From: Pythium myriotylum
Taxonomy: Eukaryota > Oomycota > Peronosporomycetes > Pythiales > Pythiaceae
DNA: 64,000 bases
Direction: 5' to 3'
Assembly (NCBI GenBank): GCA_023091665.1
Contig: JALJCQ010000018.1
Span: forward strand, 806,001-870,000
Below the pieces are notes generated by a model. The model worked only from the letters and a program-made list of their open reading frames with translations. It made no database searches and was not told the DNA's origin. Of the stretch, positions 60,335 to 64,000 are shown piece after piece (the first letter of the stretch is position 1; each line of letters starts with the position of its first letter). The position numbers were made by a program, and so were the translations under genes.

Positions 60335-61611
60335 ATGGCATCGCGATGGCGGCAGTGGCGACGCCGCGTGCACCGCGCTGTGCTGCAGCGTCTGCGCGGA
60401 GGCGCCGCGTCGCAGCGGCAACTGGACAGCGCCGCCGCGCCCGGGACGCCAGTGCTCAGTGCCCTCTACGAGCGCGCTGTCGCCGCCAAGCGCACGGTCG
60501 AGCTGGCGGCTGCGCAGCGAATCTCCCCACACCGCATCCCAGTGATCTCAGTCGGCAACTTCACGTTCGGAGCGACTGGCAAGACGCCGTGCGTTATGTT
60601 CCTCGCTGATTTGGTACTACACGAGACCGCGGCAATGGGCGTCGAGAATCGAGTGCCGTTGCTGCTCACCAGGGTTTGTAGCTTGCCTTCCCCCTCCGCT
60701 GAGTCCGCCGGTGCTGACCACTCCTTTGGTATTGATGCGCCTAGGGCTATGGAGACGACGAATGGCGGATGTTTGCATCGCGGTTCCCTATGTGCAAGGT
60801 CGCAGTCGGTCCCGATCGACTCACGCTCGGTCTGAAGAGTGTCAAGGAGTTCGGTAATGAACTGTCGTGCGTGCTGTTGGAGGACGGGTTGCAGCAGTGG
60901 AAGATCAAGAAAGACCTCGAGATTGTGATGGTCGATGCACTTGCTCCGTTTGGAAATGGGAAGTTCATCCCTCATGGAAGTTTACGGGAGTCGCCAGCGG
61001 AGGCCCTGAGTCGAGCCGACGTCGTCTTGGTTCACCACGCCAACCTGCAAGATGAGCAGCGACTTCATCGCATCCTCGACAGCATCAAGCATCTCGCTGA
61101 CACGAATGATTCACTGGTGATTGGTACGTCTGCGATGGTTGTGTCTTCGTTACCGACAATGGAGCAGTACGACGAGAACGGTGGTGCTACGTGTACCCGT
61201 GACGCCAAGGGTTCTCCATGCGACTGGAGGCAGTTCAATGGGAAGACCGCACTTGTCTTCTGCGGTGTCGGTAATGCCGAGTCGGTCGAGCTAGTCGTCC
61301 GAGCGATGGGGTGCTGGGCCGACGTGGTGTTGGAGGCTTTTCCCGATCACCACGAGTTTACGCACGGCGACCTTGACGACGTTCGTGCCCTCGCAGATCG
61401 AGTCAGCCAACAAGCTCAGATCCAACGAAGCGACGTGGTCTTTCTCACGACGGAGAAGGATTACGCTCGCTCGTCTGCGCTTCTCAAGGACGTCTTCACG
61501 GATCACCCCGTGCATGTTGTCGTCGGGGCATTCCAGATCCTCGCGAGCCAAGATGCGGTTCGTAACGCCGTTAGGAACCTCATTGACCAAAGGGCTGGTC
61601 GAGGAAACTGA
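60335..61611 (+). CDS. lpxK: LpxK-like tetraacyldisaccharide 4'-kinase, organellar, two exons
   Basis: Family enzyme that phosphorylates the lipid A precursor disaccharide. Exons 60335-60673 and 60745-61611; the 71-bp intron (GTTTGT to CCTAG) lies exactly inside the family motif, giving TRGYGDDEW (bacterial SRGYG). 401 residues. Seen: an Arg-rich N-terminus (MASRWRQWRRRVHRAVLQR), probably mitochondrial; P-loop region ISVGNFTFGATGKTP (about 71-85); VAVGPDR; EDGLQQWKIKKDLEIVMVDA, where the first acid of the bacterial DDGLQ is Glu; FGNGKFIPHGSLRE; and a C-terminal TTEKDY segment. Plants also have LpxK; the product in an oomycete is unknown. It ends 13 bases before the ELP4 ATG. Confidence 0.88.
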
Positions 61612-61624
61612 TCCATCCGAGACC

Positions 61625-62875
61625 ATGTCGAGTTTCCGGCGCGCGACGCCGAGCGGCGTGTCCGCGGCGAATGGAGCCGTCGCGTCTGCCCCCGCTGCGT
61701 CTGCTGTGAAGCGCGGACTTCCAGGCACGAAGCCGTTCCTGAATGGGCAGACGCTCGTCTCCACTGGCCTCGCGCAGCTCGACTCGATCATCGGCGGCGG
61801 CTGGATGCTCGGCACGCTGGTGCTGCTGGATGTGCCCCGCAACGACGCCGCGGCAGCGTCAGCCACGCTCGTGGACGATTTCCATCGGTACTTTCTCGCC
61901 GAGGGTGTCGTCGCGGGTCAGTGCGCCGTCGTCGTCAGCGACGACGCGACTGCTTTTGTGAAGGAGCAGCTCCCGCTTGAGCTCAGCACGGCGCAGAAGC
62001 AAGTCAAGAGCCAGCTCGCTGAGGTCAATCTCTCGGGCGCGAAGCCCACAAGTGACAATGATGCTGGCGGAGAACAGCTCACCATTGCGTGGCAGTACCA
62101 GAAGTACATCGCGGATGCGACGAGCGGTGCGACAACCCTGCGCTTCTGCCACAGCTTCGATTTGTCCCGCAGCATGCATCCTGAGCTTCTGAGCGCTAAC
62201 CCGCCGATAGGAATTGAACTTTCTCGCCTCGCTGACGCTGCATCCTCGATCAGCGACGTCTATGCCAGCCTATTCTCCAGCATTGAACGAGAGATTCAGG
62301 CTCGCAACGGGGGCCAAGTCATTCGGGTATGTATTCGAGAACTCGGTTCCCCAGTTCTTGGCCCGCCAGATCACGATCACATGATTGCACTGTATGGATT
62401 CTTACGTCGACTTCGAAGTCTCGCTGCTGGCTTTGGACGCACTGTTGTTTTCCAGCTGAGTGGTCATCTATATTCTTTCCCCACCGAGTTTGCGAATGAA
62501 CTTCGACATCTGAGTGACTACGTGTTCGAGGTCAAATCGTTTGTGGGCGAAAACGACATGCTCCCCGGTGAGCTGCTTGAATTCCATGGTTTGCTGGATA
62601 TCAAGAAACTTGCGCGAGTTCACACACTGACGTGCCACTCGATGGACACGGTCAAGTTTGGAATCAAGCGCGAGCGCCGAAAGATGAAAATCGAGAAGTT
62701 CCACTTGCCTCCTGAGGGCTCGCGCAGCTCCAATGACAAGGACAAGAAAAAGTCGCCAGCTTCCGCGACGACAAAGTCGAATCTCGTGAGCTCGTCATTT
62801 GTCCGCAAAAGCACGTCGAGTGTTGGTTGCAACGCTGGAGTCTCGAACTCTGGATTAGATCCCCTCGATTTCTAG
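61625..62875 (+). CDS. ELP4: Elongator complex subunit 4
   Basis: 416 residues from the ATG at 61625; the longer frame overlaps the upstream gene and starts at a non-ATG codon. ELP4 forms the ELP4-5-6 hexameric RecA-like ring of Elongator, which modifies wobble uridines of tRNAs. Seen: the family opening LVSTGLAQLDSIIGGGWMLGTLVLL (about 41-65), FHRYFLAEGV, LRFCHSFDLSRSM, ALYGFLRRLRSL, FQLSGHLYSFP and LDIKKLARVHTLTCHSMDT, KFGIKRERRKMKIEKFHLPPE. No classical GKT P-loop, as normal for ELP4. Disordered N- and C-terminal tails. Stop lies 18 bases from the convergent release-factor-like gene. Confidence 0.93.
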   Translation: MSSFRRATPSGVSAANGAVASAPAASAVKRGLPGTKPFLNGQTLVSTGLAQLDSIIGGGWMLGTLVLLDVPRNDAAAASATLVDDFHRYFLAEGVVAGQCAVVVSDDATAFVKEQLPLELSTAQKQVKSQLAEVNLSGAKPTSDNDAGGEQLTIAWQYQKYIADATSGATTLRFCHSFDLSRSMHPELLSANPPIGIELSRLADAASSISDVYASLFSSIEREIQARNGGQVIRVCIRELGSPVLGPPDHDHMIALYGFLRRLRSLAAGFGRTVVFQLSGHLYSFPTEFANELRHLSDYVFEVKSFVGENDMLPGELLEFHGLLDIKKLARVHTLTCHSMDTVKFGIKRERRKMKIEKFHLPPEGSRSSNDKDKKKSPASATTKSNLVSSSFVRKSTSSVGCNAGVSNSGLDPLDF

Positions 62876-62893
62876 GACTGTAGCAAGGTGGAT

Positions 62894-63503
62894 TTATTTC
62901 TTTTTGGATCGAAATTTGTGTTCATCAACATCAAACTCAACCACCTCAACGTCATCTTCGTGGTCGTAGTCGCCGTCGCTATCGTCGTCATCGGCACCAT
63001 CATCGTCTCCTTCCGAATCGGATCCACTTTGCTCGCCTTCTTCAGAATCTTGGTCTGACTTTGCGGCGTATTTCTGTTTGGATTTGCTGCGTCGATTCGC
63101 CTTCTTCTTGCGCAGCTTGTCGATCTTCACGCTGCGCTTGCTCAGTTCTCCGTTCACGTGGTCATCGAGCTTCTGCAGCAGAAGCCTGCGCGCGATGCGG
63201 CGGTTTCCATCGAGCGACCGCGTCTCCTGGCAGCGCACGTGGAGCCCTGTGGGCACGTGCTTGAGCAGCACGCAGTTGCGGACTTTGTTGATCTTCTGTC
63301 CGCCCTTTCCTGGCAGCACGAGGCAGTCTGCGTCAGCACTCCTCCTCCCAGCAGCAGGGGCGCCGTGGCAGCCACGCACCCCAGCCCTTGACGAACGACT
63401 CGACGAGGTCTTCGTCGCGCAGCTCCACGGGCAGTCGCTCTCGCTTGGAGTCGCTCAGGAAGCGCGCCCAGGGCCTCGGTGTCGCCACCCAGCGCCGCAG
63501 CAT
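62894..63503 (-). CDS. Mitochondrial GGQ release-factor-like protein (MTRFR type), two exons
   Basis: Rescues stalled mitochondrial ribosomes in known relatives. Exons 63380-63503 and 62894-63309; the 70-bp intron (GTGCGT to CTGCCAG) joins VELRDEDLVESFVKGWG to KGGQKINK, restoring the usual FVKGxGxGGQ context. 179 residues. The ATG at 63503 gives an Arg/Trp-rich presequence (MLRRWVATPRPWARFLS) and follows an initiator; the ATG at 63674 is upstream of it. After the GGQ domain come LDGNRRIARRLLLQKLDDHVNG, a basic stretch (KLRKKKANRRSKSKQK) and a strongly acidic Asp/Glu/Ser tail of about 60 residues ending KFRSKKK, which is not typical of the family. Confidence 0.88.
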
Positions 63504-63550
63504 GGCAGTCCAGTGCACCGTACCGTACTCGACTGGCGCGGCGGAGCTGC

Positions 63551-63562
63551 TGAGGAGTGAGC
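63551..63562 (-). promoter_or_regulatory. Initiator of the release-factor-like gene
   Basis: The minus strand reads GCTCACTCCTCA, an exact fit to GCTCAYTYYNCA, 48 bases before the ATG at 63503. Confidence 0.6.
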
Positions 63563-64000
63563 CATCCGTTTTCCACCAATCAGTGGCTTTGGTGAACTTT
63601 GGGGCCCTCTCGTAATCGTGAAATCTTGAAGCGAGCGGCTCTCTTCGTCCAAGGTTGAAGAACGGATGAGTCATCCAAAGTGGCCCGTGCGCGAGCCGCC
63701 CTTCGTGCCCCGGCGTCGCGTCGGCACGCGAGTCGCCCGTCGGCGCGACGCCCGATCGCCGCGCGTCGCACGTCGCTCGTGCCGCAGCCTCCGAGGCAGA
63801 AAGCGACGGCGAGTCCTCCCATTAAGAGCCCGGCCGCCGCCTCGGTCCACCCTGCGGACGGTTGGTCATCCAGCCTCTTTGTGGGACAACGCCAGATGCT
63901 GAAGCCAAGAAGAGGCAGGGGGAGAGGGGGCTCGGTGGCCCAATCAGCGTCGTCAGGGGCGGCCGAATCGGCCAATGGGAAGCCGTCCCGACATTCAATT
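63563..64000. other. Terminal stretch, about 440 bp
   Basis: Upstream region of the release-factor-like gene, with two ATTGG boxes (near 63576 and 63970). The open frames are GC-rich shadows. No gene seen before the window ends. Confidence 0.5.

Noticed and set aside
63504..63674. Longer N-terminus of the release-factor-like protein from the ATG at 63674
   Set aside because: An exact initiator match lies between the two ATGs, and the shorter start gives a good mitochondrial presequence.

Overview
The window looks like the nuclear genome of a plant-pathogenic or soil oomycete, probably Pythium in the broad sense. The signs are: secreted type 1 NLP (NPP1-like) proteins in a multicopy cluster; the stramenopile fusion of APS kinase, ATP sulfurylase and pyrophosphatase; oomycete-type initiators (GCTCATTYYNCAWTTT-like) 20-60 bases before many start codons; few and very short introns (53-71 bp, up to 160 bp); tightly packed genes on both strands; and flagellar genes expected in a zoospore-forming organism. 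I see no transposon, CRISPR array, rRNA or convincing tRNA.

Layout. 0.3-5.6 kb: mitochondrial-type phosphate acetyltransferase (+), convergent with a trifunctional sulfate-activation enzyme (-). 6.1-13.2 kb: one intronless gene for a 2,358-residue channel with four six-helix repeats and four cyclic-nucleotide-binding-like domains. 14-21.2 kb: NLP gene, SulP sulfate transporter, coiled-coil protein, EngB-type GTPase with a 19-bp first exon. 21.2-31 kb: tubulin deglutamylase-type carboxypeptidase, a small Cys/His protein, two proteins with a bacterial-type PH domain (bPH), two tandem secreted T2 ribonucleases and an SR splicing factor. 31-38.8 kb: P4-ATPase flippase and an unrecognised 690-residue protein. 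39.6-42.9 kb: three more bPH genes and a decayed bPH copy. 43-45.9 kb: DRC11/IQCA1 AAA protein of the flagellar nexin-dynein complex. 46-52.2 kb: cluster of three intact NLP genes and one broken NLP gene. 53.3-63.5 kb: compact housekeeping block with threonyl-tRNA synthetase, MTHFR (two exons, coiled-coil tail), CCZ1 (five exons), LpxK-like lipid A 4'-kinase (two exons), ELP4 and a mitochondrial GGQ release-factor-like protein (two exons).

How the genes relate. SulP uptake, the APSK-ATPS-PPase fusion and MTHFR all belong to sulfur assimilation and methionine supply, but they are dispersed and not an operon. The coiled-coil protein, the carboxypeptidase and DRC11 fit the zoospore flagellum. 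NLP and RNase T2 genes are secreted, infection-related families that grow by local duplication.

Most interesting signals: the four-repeat channel with four different, all non-consensus, selectivity filters; evidence that the broken NLP copy carries a 464-bp coding block identical to its neighbour while its upstream flank matches a different NLP gene 36 kb away (gene conversion); the same mosaic pattern in the bPH family; a lipid A kinase in a eukaryote; a membrane anchor on the sulfate-activation enzyme; and a 27-bp near-perfect palindrome beside the broken NLP gene. Many long reading frames begin at non-ATG codons; I moved starts to the first sensible ATG, checked by initiator position, and resolved five spliced genes by phase and homology. 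All family calls are from reading the sequence, with no database search.
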